A DNA stretch of 64,000 nt from Pedobacter frigiditerrae (GCF_004331645.1 NZ_SJSK01000001.1:1178001-1242000); one strand, 5' to 3'; shown: positions 1 to 9,451, numbered from the stretch's first letter. A program made the numbers and translations. Notes: generated by a model from the sequence alone, not told the origin.

Positions 1-791
1 AAATAGTTTGGGCAGATGTTAATCCATTAACAGGTAGTTTGTGTCCTGAGGATGTTAGAAAAAGAATTACACCTAAAACTAAAGCGATTTTTCATAATCA
101 TTTTTGTGGCTTCGTTGGAGAGATAGATGAAATCAATGCTATTGCAAAAGAATATGGTTTATTTGTAATTGATGACTGTATTGAAGCTTTTGGCTCTGAA
201 TATAAGAATTTACAAATGGGTAACCTTTCTTCAGATGTTTCAGTTTTTTCATTTCAAACGGTAAGACTTCCCAATACAATTGAAGGTGCCGCAATTTCTT
301 TTAGAGATCAAGAAATGTTTGATAGGGCAAAAAAAATAAGAGATTATGGAATTGATAGAGCAAAATTCAGAGGGACTTTAGGTGAAATTAGTCCTGATTG
401 TGACATAGAGGTTGAGGGATATGGAGCTTTAATGAGCGAAATCAATTCATATATTGGAACTGAGCAGATGAAACACCTGACATTTCTATTGGATAAACAG
501 CGAGGAAATGCAAGGATTTGGGATGCAAAAATTAAAGAAATCGAAGATATTGTTCCCATTAATTTGAATCCAGAAACAATACCGAATTATTGGGTTTATG
601 GGATCCTTTGTAAGGATAAAAATAAAACGCTAGAAAATTTCAGAAAAGAGGGATGGTATGCAACAGGAGTTCATATCAATAATAATATTTATTCTGTTTT
701 TGAGAACAAAGAATCCCTTAAAGGTGTAGATCAGTTCATAAGTATGTACTTGGCCTTACCTTGCGGGTGGTGGGTTAATAATAAAAATTAA
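1..791 (+). CDS. DegT/DnrJ/EryC1-family sugar aminotransferase-like protein, 5' partial
   Basis: The reading frame is open to the window edge (first full codon at base 3, giving IVWADVNPLTG), so the true start lies upstream and any start codon inside the window is spurious. The order DVNP-TG, PEDV, ITPKTKAIFHNHFCG and VIDDCIEAFGSEY is typical of fold-type I PLP aminotransferases that make amino sugars on nucleotide carriers. The segment FSFQTVRLPNTIEGA aligns with the usual FSFHATKNLTTGEGG, which places Arg (codon AGA near base 262) where the PLP-binding Lys belongs. If the alignment is right, this is not a normal transaminase. It is the first gene of a tightly packed set with an acyltransferase, ACP, ketoreductase and KAS III. 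Confidence 0.8.
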   Translation, partial: IVWADVNPLTGSLCPEDVRKRITPKTKAIFHNHFCGFVGEIDEINAIAKEYGLFVIDDCIEAFGSEYKNLQMGNLSSDVSVFSFQTVRLPNTIEGAAISFRDQEMFDRAKKIRDYGIDRAKFRGTLGEISPDCDIEVEGYGALMSEINSYIGTEQMKHLTFLLDKQRGNARIWDAKIKEIEDIVPINLNPETIPNYWVYGILCKDKNKTLENFRKEGWYATGVHINNNIYSVFENKESLKGVDQFISMYLALPCGWWVNNKN

Positions 792-795
792 TGAG

Positions 796-1689
796 ATGGA
801 AATTAATACAACTAATTCAATAGCAGAATCGACAATTATTCCTGAATTCGTTAAAATGGGTGATTTTAATAGGATAGGATCTAATGTTGTTATTCAAGCC
901 GTTAAGGGTGCTAAAAACCCCAAGATGATTATTGGGGATTGTAATATCATTAATGACAATGTTAAAATATTAGTAGGCGATAATGGGGTTGTTATTGGCG
1001 ATTGGAATGTATTGCATAACAATATGTTGTTGATTGGAGAGGATAGTTTGGAAATTGGGCATAATTGCTGGTTTGGCCAAAATACAATTTTAGATGGAAG
1101 CGGCAAATTGTTTATAGGTAATGGGGTTAGGGTAGGCATGTATTCTCAAATATGGACACATGTTGCTAGTGGAGAGCAAATTGAAGGATGTATTTTATAT
1201 GCTAGAAGGCCAACTAAAATTGAAGAGGAAGTCTGGTTAGTTGGATCTTGCGTGGTGGGCTCAGGAATTACCTTAGCGAGAAGATCAACCTATTTAATTA
1301 ACTCTGTAATCACCAAGGACAGTGAAGAGAGCAGGGTTTATTCAGGTTCACCAGCTAAGCTTATGGAAAAAGCCAACTTCTATAAAAAAATGTCTATCCG
1401 TGACAAATTTGAGATGTTAAAAAATTGGGCTGACGAATTTGCAAATGCTGAAAATGGAGTTAACGTTAAAAGTATTAATGATGAAGTTTTAGTTATCGAA
1501 ACTGAGATAGATGTATTATTATTTGTTTCGCAGGAGCCTAGTGAGGGTCTGATTTATAAAAACAGCACTATATTTAATATGAAAAATAAAACTTTTAAAA
1601 AGATTAATTCCCACTTGGAAAGATCTTTTTATAGTTACTTATATAACAACAAAGCAAGATTTACTCCAATAAACAAAATACAATGGTAG
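796..1689 (+). CDS. Left-handed beta-helix (hexapeptide) acyltransferase
   Basis: 297 residues. The first ~190 show isoleucine/valine-rich hexapeptide turns (for example MIIGDCNIINDNVKILVGD and VVIGDWNVLHNNML) followed by the VWLVGSCVVGSGITLARRS and YSGSPAKLMEK ending of LbH acyltransferases. These enzymes move acyl groups from CoA or ACP onto sugars. Residues ~195-297 form an extra C-terminal domain I do not recognise. The gene starts 4 bases after the aminotransferase-like gene and overlaps the start of the ACP gene by 7 bases, so acylation of an amino sugar with an ACP-borne acyl group is a reasonable inference. Substrate is unknown. Confidence 0.8.
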   Translation: MEINTTNSIAESTIIPEFVKMGDFNRIGSNVVIQAVKGAKNPKMIIGDCNIINDNVKILVGDNGVVIGDWNVLHNNMLLIGEDSLEIGHNCWFGQNTILDGSGKLFIGNGVRVGMYSQIWTHVASGEQIEGCILYARRPTKIEEEVWLVGSCVVGSGITLARRSTYLINSVITKDSEESRVYSGSPAKLMEKANFYKKMSIRDKFEMLKNWADEFANAENGVNVKSINDEVLVIETEIDVLLFVSQEPSEGLIYKNSTIFNMKNKTFKKINSHLERSFYSYLYNNKARFTPINKIQW

Positions 1690-1907
1690 ATAAAGATTTA
1701 TTTTTAGCAGGTTTTAGAGATTTGTTTGATGAAACAGATCCTCAAGAAATTCAGTTTGAAACACAGTATAAAGACCTAGAGGAGTGGAGCTCGCTTACAG
1801 TGCTATCCTTAATTGTTCATTTTGAAGATAATTACAAAGTCAAATTATCACCAGTTAACATACAAGAAAGTTCAACTGTTGACGACTTATATAAACTAAT
1901 TGTTTAA
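1683..1907 (+). CDS. Acyl carrier protein (phosphopantetheine-binding)
   Basis: 74 residues, normal ACP length, acidic, with the four-helix pattern. The sequence LEEWSSLTVLSLIVHFEDNY matches the D-SL recognition helix. Ser37 (in S-L) is the likely phosphopantetheine site, although the usual Asp before it is replaced. The start overlaps the acyltransferase gene and its stop overlaps the ketoreductase start by one base, so it is translated with its partners. It probably holds a short acyl chain that the neighbouring KAS III extends and the ketoreductase reduces. It is a dedicated carrier, not the housekeeping AcpP, whose usual genomic neighbours are absent here. Confidence 0.85.
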   Translation: MVDKDLFLAGFRDLFDETDPQEIQFETQYKDLEEWSSLTVLSLIVHFEDNYKVKLSPVNIQESSTVDDLYKLIV

Positions 1908-2656
1908 TGTACTTATCTGATCAGTTTACTAATAAGCATTTTTTAATTACGGGCGCTAGTTCAGGTATTGGACAGCAAACAGCTTGGGATTTAGGGAATA
2001 CTGGCGCATGGCTAACTTTGTTAGGTCGAGACTTAGGGAAACTTGAAGAAACCAAAAAGCAGATTGGAACTACAAATCCGCTTCATGTAATTTCGGGCGA
2101 ATTGCAAGACCCCAATTTTTTGGATGAATTAACTTCTAGTATTGAACCAATTGATGGACTAGTATTGTCGGCCGGAATTATAGATTACACTCCGGCTAAA
2201 ATGATTAATAGCCAGAAAATAAGAAAAATATTTGAGATTAATTTTGATGCGAACGTATTGCTTATACAAGCTTTATTGAAGAAGAAAAAGATAAAAGATG
2301 GAGCTTCTATTGTTGTAATTTCTTCAATTTCTTCTAAACTAGGTGTTGCTGGCACAGGTCTTTACGCTGCTTCTAAAGCTGCCATTACAGCTTATGCTAA
2401 AGTATTGGCAACAGAGTTGTCTGGAAAGAAAATCCGAGTTAATATCATACACCCAGGAATTGTTAAAACGAACTTAATTGACGATCAGGGCATTGTTGAC
2501 CAAGAAAACATGAAAAAAATTGAGCTTTCTTACCCTTTAGGGTTTGGGTCTACAGGGGATGTGTCAAATCAAATTTTGTATTTACTTTCTGATCTCTCCA
2601 CGTGGGTAACGGGCTCTGAATTTATAATAGATGGAGGACACACAATAACAAGGTAA
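1907..2656 (+). CDS. Short-chain dehydrogenase, FabG-like 3-oxoacyl-ACP reductase
   Basis: 249 residues, classical SDR. TGASSGIG (residues ~15-22) binds NAD(P), LSAG replaces NNAG, and Ser140, Tyr153 and Lys157 (YAASK) form the catalytic set. The C-terminal VTGSEFIIDGGHTIT is typical of FabG-like proteins. The gene lies between ACP and KAS III with one-base overlaps on both sides, so reduction of a 3-oxoacyl group on the neighbouring ACP is the simplest role. It could instead reduce a nucleotide-sugar keto group; context favours the acyl route. Confidence 0.85.
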   Translation: MYLSDQFTNKHFLITGASSGIGQQTAWDLGNTGAWLTLLGRDLGKLEETKKQIGTTNPLHVISGELQDPNFLDELTSSIEPIDGLVLSAGIIDYTPAKMINSQKIRKIFEINFDANVLLIQALLKKKKIKDGASIVVISSISSKLGVAGTGLYAASKAAITAYAKVLATELSGKKIRVNIIHPGIVKTNLIDDQGIVDQENMKKIELSYPLGFGSTGDVSNQILYLLSDLSTWVTGSEFIIDGGHTITR

Positions 2657-3660
2657 TGATTAAAGCATATATAAAATGTATAGAATATTATTTACCCGCC
2701 GATGTTTTGGATAATACACAAATCAGTGTAGATTTTCCAGACTGGTCAGTAGATAAGATTTCCGCAAAAACAGGCATTTACGAAAGGCATATAGCTGATA
2801 AAGAAGAATTTACTTCAGATATGGCAGTTACTGTTTCAAAAAAGTTATTCGAAAACAATAATATCAATAGAGCTGACGTAGATTTTATTTTATTATGCAC
2901 ACAAAGTCCTGACTATATTTTACCTACTACCGCCTGTATTGTACAGGATCGCCTAGGAATGAATAAAACAGTAGGTGCACTTGATTTTAATCTTGGCTGT
3001 TCTGGATATGTTTATGGCCTAGCTCTAGCTAAAGGACTTATAGCAGCAAGGATAGCAAGAAATATTTTGTTGATTACCTCTGAGACTTATACAAAATTTA
3101 TCCATAAAGGAGATAAATCTAACCGAACTATTTTTGGAGATGGAGCTAGTGCAACAATAATTAGCACCGATGGAATCTGTGAAATAGGGGATTTTGATTT
3201 AGGCACCGATGGCGCTGGGGCACAAAATCTGATCATTAAAAATGGAGGAGCTAGAAACCCTTTGAGGGAAGAGAAGGAAACTATTGATGAGTATGGTAAT
3301 GTTCTAAACCCCTCATACTTATATATGAATGGGCCTGAAATTTTTTCATTTACATCTAGTGCTGTGCCTAGTTTAATTGATAACGTTTTGTTTAAAAATG
3401 TATTAAAACTTGAAACGATTGATTTGTATGTTTTTCATCAAGCCAATCAATTTATGCTCAACCATCTAAGGAAAAAAATAGGTATTGATGAATCTAAATT
3501 TTATTTATTCTTAAAAGAATGTGGTAATACGGTGTCTTCAACAATCCCTATTGCATTAAAAAATGCCATGATTGATAATAGGATAAATAAGGGAACCAAT
3601 GTTCTCATTGCGGGTTTTGGAGTAGGGTATTCTTGGGGGGGTACTGTCTTAAGGTTTTAA
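2656..3660 (+). CDS. 3-oxoacyl-ACP synthase III (KAS III, FabH-like)
   Basis: 334 residues, full FabH length. The active-site triad is visible: Cys115 in LDFNLGCSGYVYGL, His261 in YVFHQANQFML and Asn291 in ECGNTVSSTIPIAL. The C-terminal VLIAGFGVGYSWGGTVLRF is the usual KAS III ending. It should condense an acyl-CoA with malonyl-ACP. With the ACP and ketoreductase it forms a minimal set for making a 3-hydroxyacyl group. Similar FabH/FabG/ACP trios are known in O-antigen loci that decorate amino sugars with hydroxyacyl amides; that link is inference here. It is the last gene of the acyl cassette; decayed DNA follows. Confidence 0.88.
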   Translation: MIKAYIKCIEYYLPADVLDNTQISVDFPDWSVDKISAKTGIYERHIADKEEFTSDMAVTVSKKLFENNNINRADVDFILLCTQSPDYILPTTACIVQDRLGMNKTVGALDFNLGCSGYVYGLALAKGLIAARIARNILLITSETYTKFIHKGDKSNRTIFGDGASATIISTDGICEIGDFDLGTDGAGAQNLIIKNGGARNPLREEKETIDEYGNVLNPSYLYMNGPEIFSFTSSAVPSLIDNVLFKNVLKLETIDLYVFHQANQFMLNHLRKKIGIDESKFYLFLKECGNTVSSTIPIALKNAMIDNRINKGTNVLIAGFGVGYSWGGTVLRF

Positions 3661-3670
3661 TTTTTTCTGT

Positions 3671-3876
3671 ATGTTCAAAAATATTTTGGCTAATTATGTG
3701 GGGAAGGTATGGGGATTAGTTTCAGTATTTTATTTGTTCCTTTATATGCGAAATATGATTGGAAACTTGTATTAAAAGAACGGATAACTACACCAAGTCT
3801 AAAAGTTATTAATGTGATGTTATACAACTATAATAAGGCAATTGAATTACTCGAATATAATGGGCGTAATTTTTAA
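3671..3876 (+). pseudogene. Decayed flippase 5' fragment fused to an unrelated gene tail
   Basis: The ATG at 3671 opens MFKNILANYVGKVWGLVS, which lines up with the start of the intact flippase just downstream (MRKNIIANLIGKFFGILS). That frame stops at 3775. The +2 frame (ATG at 3709, stop at 3876) continues the similarity as ILFVPLY (intact gene: FLFIPLY) and then reads into KYDWKLVLKERITTPSLKV, which does not resemble the flippase. So this is about 26 codons of a second wzx-like start with a frameshift, joined to the tail of something else, probably a lost glycosyltransferase. It looks like the scar of a gene exchange inside the cluster. Confidence 0.6.
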
Positions 3877-3923
3877 TTAGAACATTTAATGATTTTCATT
3901 TTTCAAGAAATTTTAATCGTACA

Positions 3924-5435
3924 ATGAGAAAAAATATAATAGCAAATTTGATTGGTAAATTTTTTGGAATTCTTTCTAATTTTTTGTTCATACCATTATA
4001 TATACACTTTTTAGGATTTGAAAAATATTCGATCATTAGCTTTTCCTTAGTTATAGCAGGTATAATGGTAATTTTAGATGCAGGTTTAACAGCCACCTTA
4101 TCTCGCGAGTTTGCAAGAACGGATATTCCTAGAGAAGAAAAACAACGAATCTTTAAAACATTAGAATCTGTTTATTTAATAGTTATTTTTATCTGTATCT
4201 CAACAGTTTTTTTTCTATCTAGTCTTATTGCCGAACAATGGTTAAACTTAAAAGAATATAATCTAGATCAAGCCTCATTTTTTTTTAAAATTATAAGTTT
4301 TGACATTGGCTTTCAGCTACTTTTTCGCTTTTATATGGGCGGATTGTTAGGGTTAGAAAATCAAGTTAAAGCTAATGTATATCAAGTTGGATGGGGGATG
4401 GTGCGAAATGGCTTTGTAGTCATTGCTATTATGTTTTCACCAACATTGGAAACGTTTTTTTTATGGCAAACCTTGTCAACAGTTATTTTTGCGATACTTA
4501 TAAAACTCTCTCTTGAGAAAACACTAAAAGGCCGCTATTCTCTTGCTTTATCTATTAAAATTGAAAAAGTTGTTTTTAAACGTGTTTGGGGGTTTGCTGG
4601 AGGAATGCTGCTTATCGCTTTAGTTGCGGCCTTAAATACCCAAATGGATAAAATTGCTATTAGTAAATTACTTTCGTTGGAAAGCTTAGGGTATTATACT
4701 TTAGCAATTTCTTTATCACAAGGAATTTTGGTTTTAGTAAATCCAATTGCTACGGCTATTTTACCTCGTTTTACAGCTCAATATTCAGCAGACAAACAAA
4801 AAGAAGCTTCTAGTTTATTCAAGAAGGTTAGTGTTTATGTTGCCATATTAATTTTTTCAATTATGGCAAATTTGACCTTTTTTGGCGAAAAAATTGTTTG
4901 GATTTGGACAGGGGATATAAAATTAGCAGAACATATTTCTGAATTTATACCAATAGTTGCTATGGCGTATGCAATGTTGTCTTTACAAGTAATTCCTTAT
5001 TACATTGCAATAGCTAATGGTTATACAAAATTAAATAACCTACTTGGAATTATTAGTTTAATAGTAACATTGCCAGGTTATTGGTTAGTGACAAAATATT
5101 ATGGAGCAATAGGTGCGGCTGGTGTTTTTTGTGGTGTTCAGATATTTTCAACTATAGTTTATCTTTATTTTATTGATAAAAAATTCATCAAATCAAAAAC
5201 AATCAGTAGGGTTTATATCAAACAAATTATTTTGCCTCTCGTAATTACGCTAAGTATTGCCTTTGTGTTTTCACTGGTTCATATTTTTGAGGAATACGGC
5301 CGCATAATTGTATTGGTTTGGATTGGAATTTCAACTTTATCCACTCTGATAGTTGGCACCTTGATTTTGGTCCCCATAAAGGAACTAAAAGGAGATTTAA
5401 ACTTTAAGTCACATCATACCCTTGTTAATAATTAA
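3924..5435 (+). CDS. Oligosaccharide flippase (Wzx-like, MOP superfamily)
   Basis: 503 residues with about 12-14 hydrophobic segments spread over the length and the N-terminal pattern IGKFFGILSNFLFIPLYIHFLG seen in O-unit flippases. It would move the lipid-linked repeat unit across the inner membrane. The polymerase candidate lies two genes downstream, which fits a Wzx/Wzy pathway. A fragment resembling its first 26 codons lies just upstream, suggesting the locus has swapped flippases. A second intact flippase sits at 13696 in the same cluster, so each may serve a different glycan. Confidence 0.88.
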   Translation: MRKNIIANLIGKFFGILSNFLFIPLYIHFLGFEKYSIISFSLVIAGIMVILDAGLTATLSREFARTDIPREEKQRIFKTLESVYLIVIFICISTVFFLSSLIAEQWLNLKEYNLDQASFFFKIISFDIGFQLLFRFYMGGLLGLENQVKANVYQVGWGMVRNGFVVIAIMFSPTLETFFLWQTLSTVIFAILIKLSLEKTLKGRYSLALSIKIEKVVFKRVWGFAGGMLLIALVAALNTQMDKIAISKLLSLESLGYYTLAISLSQGILVLVNPIATAILPRFTAQYSADKQKEASSLFKKVSVYVAILIFSIMANLTFFGEKIVWIWTGDIKLAEHISEFIPIVAMAYAMLSLQVIPYYIAIANGYTKLNNLLGIISLIVTLPGYWLVTKYYGAIGAAGVFCGVQIFSTIVYLYFIDKKFIKSKTISRVYIKQIILPLVITLSIAFVFSLVHIFEEYGRIIVLVWIGISTLSTLIVGTLILVPIKELKGDLNFKSHHTLVNN

Positions 5436-5440
5436 AAGAG

Positions 5441-6592
5441 ATGAAGCCACTTTTAAGCATCGTAATCGCGACAAAAAATAGAGAATTTTATTGTATAGAG
5501 GCGATAAAATCTATATTAATGATAGCAAACAATACTGTTGAAATTGCTATTTCAGATAATAGTGATACTGAACAGGTAAAAGAATTCGTAGCGCAATTGA
5601 ATGATGATAGAATAATATATCGATATGATGTATCTCCAATCAGCTCAATTGAGAATTTTAATAGATGTTTAGGTCTAGCTACTGGAGAGTATGTTTGCAT
5701 GATTGGGGATGATGATAGTATTTTACCTAATCTACTTAAAGTAGCTCAATGGGCAAAGGATAATGATATCGACTCAGTTACCTCTACACATATGATAGAT
5801 TATATATGGCCAAATATAAATATAGAATCATTTAAGACAGGAATGTTAGTGTTGTCTGATTTTAAAAAGACAAAAGAGATAGTGGATGCAAGAGAAAATT
5901 TAAATAAATTGGTAAGAGACGGCTTTCTAGATTATCAAACTTATAAATTGCCTCGAATCTATCACGGACTCATAAAAAAATCGTGTATGGATGAGATAAA
6001 GAGATTAACAGCTAATTATTTTGGCGGCTTGAGCCCTGATATTTATTCTTCTGTGGCACTTTCTTGTATTGTTAAAAAGCACTATGTAATTGGCTTTCCT
6101 TGTACGATAACGGGAGCCTGTGCATCCAGTACTACTGTCCAAGCAAAAACAGGAGAACATTCTGGGAGTATAGAAAGTATACCACATTTAAAAAATAGAG
6201 GAGATTATGTTTGGGATAAAAAGGTCCCAATGTATTACAGCGTTGAAACTATCTGGGCCGAGTCAGGACTAAAATCGTTAATTGATATGAATCAAGCAGC
6301 GCTATACGATAAGTTTTATGCTTATCCATTGTTCGCTAAGGGAATATTAATAAATGGTAGATTTATTTTAAAACTTGTATTAAATAAAACAGAGCAGGTT
6401 CGAAAACAAAGGAAAGACAATTTAATTGTCTTTTGGGCGCTTGTTTCTTTCTTTTTTGGTTTAGAAGCAATTAAACTGATAAATTATATTGTCAAAACCA
6501 GAATTTTTAAAACTAAAATAAGGAACCGAAATGTTGAAAACATAGCAGATGCAGTTGAAATTGTAAATCAAAAATGCCCTACTTTTATATAA
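5441..6592 (+). CDS. Family 2 glycosyltransferase
   Basis: 383 residues. The GT-A start LLSIVIATKNREFYCIEAI and the metal/nucleotide-binding GDDDS (residues 89-93) after EYVCMI mark a GT2 inverting glycosyltransferase acting on the cytoplasmic face of the inner membrane. A hydrophobic stretch at ~325-350 (FWALVSFFFGLEAIKLI) may anchor the C-terminus. The gene starts 5 bases after the flippase gene and sits just before the polymerase. Donor and acceptor sugars cannot be read from sequence. Confidence 0.85.
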   Translation: MKPLLSIVIATKNREFYCIEAIKSILMIANNTVEIAISDNSDTEQVKEFVAQLNDDRIIYRYDVSPISSIENFNRCLGLATGEYVCMIGDDDSILPNLLKVAQWAKDNDIDSVTSTHMIDYIWPNINIESFKTGMLVLSDFKKTKEIVDARENLNKLVRDGFLDYQTYKLPRIYHGLIKKSCMDEIKRLTANYFGGLSPDIYSSVALSCIVKKHYVIGFPCTITGACASSTTVQAKTGEHSGSIESIPHLKNRGDYVWDKKVPMYYSVETIWAESGLKSLIDMNQAALYDKFYAYPLFAKGILINGRFILKLVLNKTEQVRKQRKDNLIVFWALVSFFFGLEAIKLINYIVKTRIFKTKIRNRNVENIADAVEIVNQKCPTFI

Positions 6593-6602
6593 TTTAGTAA
6601 CT

Positions 6603-7649
6603 ATGTTTTACTATATATTTCCGTATTTGTGTTTATTGTCTTGTGCTTTCCTTATAAAATTTAATAAGCGGTTACCTACAGCCTTAGTTTTTTTTATTTT
6701 TTTACTTCCGGCTATTTTGTTAGTTGTACTACGAGGAAATATTGGTACAGATACGATGCAATATTTTAAACATTTTCTCGCATTGCGAAATGAATCTTCA
6801 GATGTTCATGACTTTGAGCCGGGGTTTAGTATGCTCACTGTTTTTATTGATTTATTTGGGCTGAGCGCTCGGTTTAACACCGCAATCGTTAGTGCAATAA
6901 CTATCTTTTTGCTTTTCAAATCGTATTCAACCAATCGCAACAATATTTTGCTTTTTATTTATTTGCTTTTTCCTATTTTTTTTTATGAAATGAATATGAA
7001 TATTTTGCGTTTTGGATTAAGTTTTACTTTATTAACAATAGCAATTGATAATTTATACGATAAAAAAAATATTAAGTTTATTTTATTTTGTTTTCTAGCG
7101 TTATCTATACAGTATTCTTCTTTTATTATAATAATAGCTTTTCTTATTTTTAAACTAAGCAAGAAATACCTTATTGCCTTTGCTGCAATCCTTGTTTTAA
7201 TAATTGCTTTCGGAGTTAATTTTTCTGATAAATTATTGTATTTTGTTGATAAGCAAGAAGCATATAAAGATTTGGTTTCCCCATCAATAACATCCGGCTT
7301 ATTCCCCTTATTATTATTTATTTCATTAACAATTACCTTTGTCATTTTTTCAACGAAAGAAAGATCCAATAAAATTCTAATTGTTCTTTTGGTTCTAGAA
7401 ATAGCATCATTTGCTTTAGCAAAAGTTTCTTATGCTGGCTTGCGTTTTCAGATGCTGTTTTTATTTTCACTAATTATTTTAATAAAGCAAGAGAATTTTT
7501 TGATTGAAAAGGTAAATGTTTTTTTTGCCTGTGTTTTTTGTATAGGGCTTTTAGGGTTCTTTTCAACAATCAAAAATATAACTACTCAAGTAGAAAGTGC
7601 GGAATCTTCCTATATACCATATAGTTTTTTTTGGGAAGAATCAGAATAA
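6603..7649 (+). CDS. EpsG-family polysaccharide polymerase (Wzy-like)
   Basis: 348 residues with around ten membrane segments. The N-terminal part carries LRGNIGTDTMQYFKHF followed by an EPGF motif and a region rich in Ile/Phe, the signature of the EpsG family of membrane polymerases. It is predicted to join repeat units on the periplasmic side of the inner membrane. It is very AT-rich, as expected for wzy-type genes. Position between glycosyltransferase genes and near the flippase supports the call. Polymerase activity is inferred from family and context. Confidence 0.8.
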   Translation: MFYYIFPYLCLLSCAFLIKFNKRLPTALVFFIFLLPAILLVVLRGNIGTDTMQYFKHFLALRNESSDVHDFEPGFSMLTVFIDLFGLSARFNTAIVSAITIFLLFKSYSTNRNNILLFIYLLFPIFFYEMNMNILRFGLSFTLLTIAIDNLYDKKNIKFILFCFLALSIQYSSFIIIIAFLIFKLSKKYLIAFAAILVLIIAFGVNFSDKLLYFVDKQEAYKDLVSPSITSGLFPLLLFISLTITFVIFSTKERSNKILIVLLVLEIASFALAKVSYAGLRFQMLFLFSLIILIKQENFLIEKVNVFFACVFCIGLLGFFSTIKNITTQVESAESSYIPYSFFWEESE

Positions 7650-7661
7650 AAATTTAATCCT

Positions 7662-8465
7662 ATGATATCTGTTATTATACCTGTTTACAACTCATCTGAT
7701 ACTATTCTTTCAAGTTTAGAATCTGTTAAAAACCAAAGCTATAAAGAGCTTGAAATAATAATTGTTAATGATGGAAGTACTGATGATTCGCTTCAACTAA
7801 TCGAACAATTTATAGAAAGAAACAAGGGACTTAATTTCGTTTTGATTAACCAATATAATCAAGGAGTATCTAAAGCAAGAAATGTAGGTATGGAAAAAGC
7901 TAATGGCGATTGGATAGCTTTATTAGATAGTGACGACAAATGGCTATCCAATAAATTAGAAATACAGTTGCAGGTGTTGTTGGAAAATCCTCATATTGAT
8001 TTTTTGGGAACCAATAGGAATGATGAAATATTAAAAGACTTTTTGCATATAAAAATTGGAAAACTTACTAAACTCTCAGCTAAAGATTTGCTTTATAAAA
8101 TGTTTTTTGTAACATCAACTGTTATCTTCAAGAAAGAGATTTTAACAGAAATCGGCTTTTTTGATGAAAAACAAAAGTATTGTGAGGATGCTAATTACTT
8201 CATTAAAATTGCAAGGAAAAAAGAAACTTATTTGTTAAATGAAAGTTTAATAGTTTTTGGGGGAGATAAAGCTTTTTTTGGCGAGAAGGGACTTTCTAGT
8301 AATTTATGGGAGATGCAGAAAGGAGAAATTAAGAATCTGAAATATGCATTAGACAGTAAAGTGGTAAATCATATTGAATATGGTTCTCTCTATCTTTTTT
8401 TAATGCTTAAATACTTTAGGAGAGTTTTGTTGGTGAAAAAGAAACGTTTGTTTTTTTATAATTAA
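7662..8465 (+). CDS. Family 2 glycosyltransferase
   Basis: 267 residues. MISVIIPVYNSSDTILSSLE, NDGSTDD (residues 36-42) and LLDSDDKW (DSDD at 89-92) are textbook GT2 motifs for nucleotide and metal binding. FFDEKQKYCEDANYFIKI supplies the ED of the catalytic ED-Y motif. The protein is short, with a basic C-terminal tail (FRRVLLVKKKRLFF) that could touch the membrane. It is packed 12 bases after the polymerase gene and 4 bases before the next epimerase, so one transcript is likely. Confidence 0.88.
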   Translation: MISVIIPVYNSSDTILSSLESVKNQSYKELEIIIVNDGSTDDSLQLIEQFIERNKGLNFVLINQYNQGVSKARNVGMEKANGDWIALLDSDDKWLSNKLEIQLQVLLENPHIDFLGTNRNDEILKDFLHIKIGKLTKLSAKDLLYKMFFVTSTVIFKKEILTEIGFFDEKQKYCEDANYFIKIARKKETYLLNESLIVFGGDKAFFGEKGLSSNLWEMQKGEIKNLKYALDSKVVNHIEYGSLYLFLMLKYFRRVLLVKKKRLFFYN

Positions 8466-8469
8466 GAGT

Positions 8470-9411
8470 ATGATAATTGCAATTACAGGAGCTACAGGCT
8501 TTATTGGGAAATATTTGATAAAAAAGCATATTGATCTAAATGATGAAGTGCGCATTTTATCTAGGACCAAAGGGAAATCTTCCGACTTTGATGGTAAAGT
8601 AAAAATATACATTGGTGATTTAGCTGATGTAGATTCATTGATAGATTTTACGAATGGAGCTGATGTTTTATACCATTGTGCTGCAGAAATTCGAGAGGAA
8701 TCTAAAATGTATGCAATTAATGTTGAAGGTACTAAAAACCTAATCAAAGCTGCATCTGGGAAAATCAAACATTGGGTTCAGTTGAGTAGCACAGGCGTTT
8801 ACGGCCCTATTTATACAGGAGTTGTTAGTGAAAGCCAACCATACAACCCAATCAATGAGTACGAAAAAACAAAATTAGAGTCTGATTTTTTAGTTTTAGA
8901 GGCGGCTAAAGAAGTAGGATTTACTTATACACTGGTAAGACCTTCCAATGTATTTGGTTTCGAAATGAAAAATAAATCTTTATTTCAGCTGGTAAAAACA
9001 ATTGACAAAGGGTTGTATTTTTTTGTTGGATTAAAAGGTGCTTCAGCTAATTATGTTCCAGTAGAAAATGTTATAGAAGCTTTATATTTAGCAGCAACTA
9101 AGCAAAATGCAAAAAATCAAATATATATTGTTTCTAGTTTTTGTACAATTGAAGAGTTTGTTGAGTTAATTGTAAAATACTTGAAAAAGCCGATGCCCCG
9201 ATTGCGAATTCCTATAGCCCCTATAAAATCAATAGCAAGACTAACTTCTTTCATTCCTAAAAATCCATTAACTGTTTCGCGTGTAAATGCCTTGAGCAAT
9301 AGATCAATTTATGAAACAAAAAAAATCGAAAATGAGCTTGGCTATAAACCAGTTGTAACTACTGAAGAAACTATAATGAAATTAGTTCAGTTTTATAAAA
9401 ATAAGAAATAG
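8470..9411 (+). CDS. NAD-dependent epimerase/dehydratase (extended SDR)
   Basis: 313 residues. The Rossmann motif GATGFIG (7-13), Ser/Thr in QLSSTGVYG (~106-108) and Tyr131-x3-Lys135 (YEKTK) are intact, so this is a functional-looking sugar nucleotide epimerase, reductase or dehydratase. The family cannot be narrowed from sequence alone. It lies between two glycosyltransferase genes in the operon and presumably makes a donor for one of them. A second enzyme of the same superfamily follows at 10606. Confidence 0.82.
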   Translation: MIIAITGATGFIGKYLIKKHIDLNDEVRILSRTKGKSSDFDGKVKIYIGDLADVDSLIDFTNGADVLYHCAAEIREESKMYAINVEGTKNLIKAASGKIKHWVQLSSTGVYGPIYTGVVSESQPYNPINEYEKTKLESDFLVLEAAKEVGFTYTLVRPSNVFGFEMKNKSLFQLVKTIDKGLYFFVGLKGASANYVPVENVIEALYLAATKQNAKNQIYIVSSFCTIEEFVELIVKYLKKPMPRLRIPIAPIKSIARLTSFIPKNPLTVSRVNALSNRSIYETKKIENELGYKPVVTTEETIMKLVQFYKNKK

Positions 9412-9451
9412 CATTTTAGGCGCTGTAATTTTGAAATATTAAAGATGTAAA

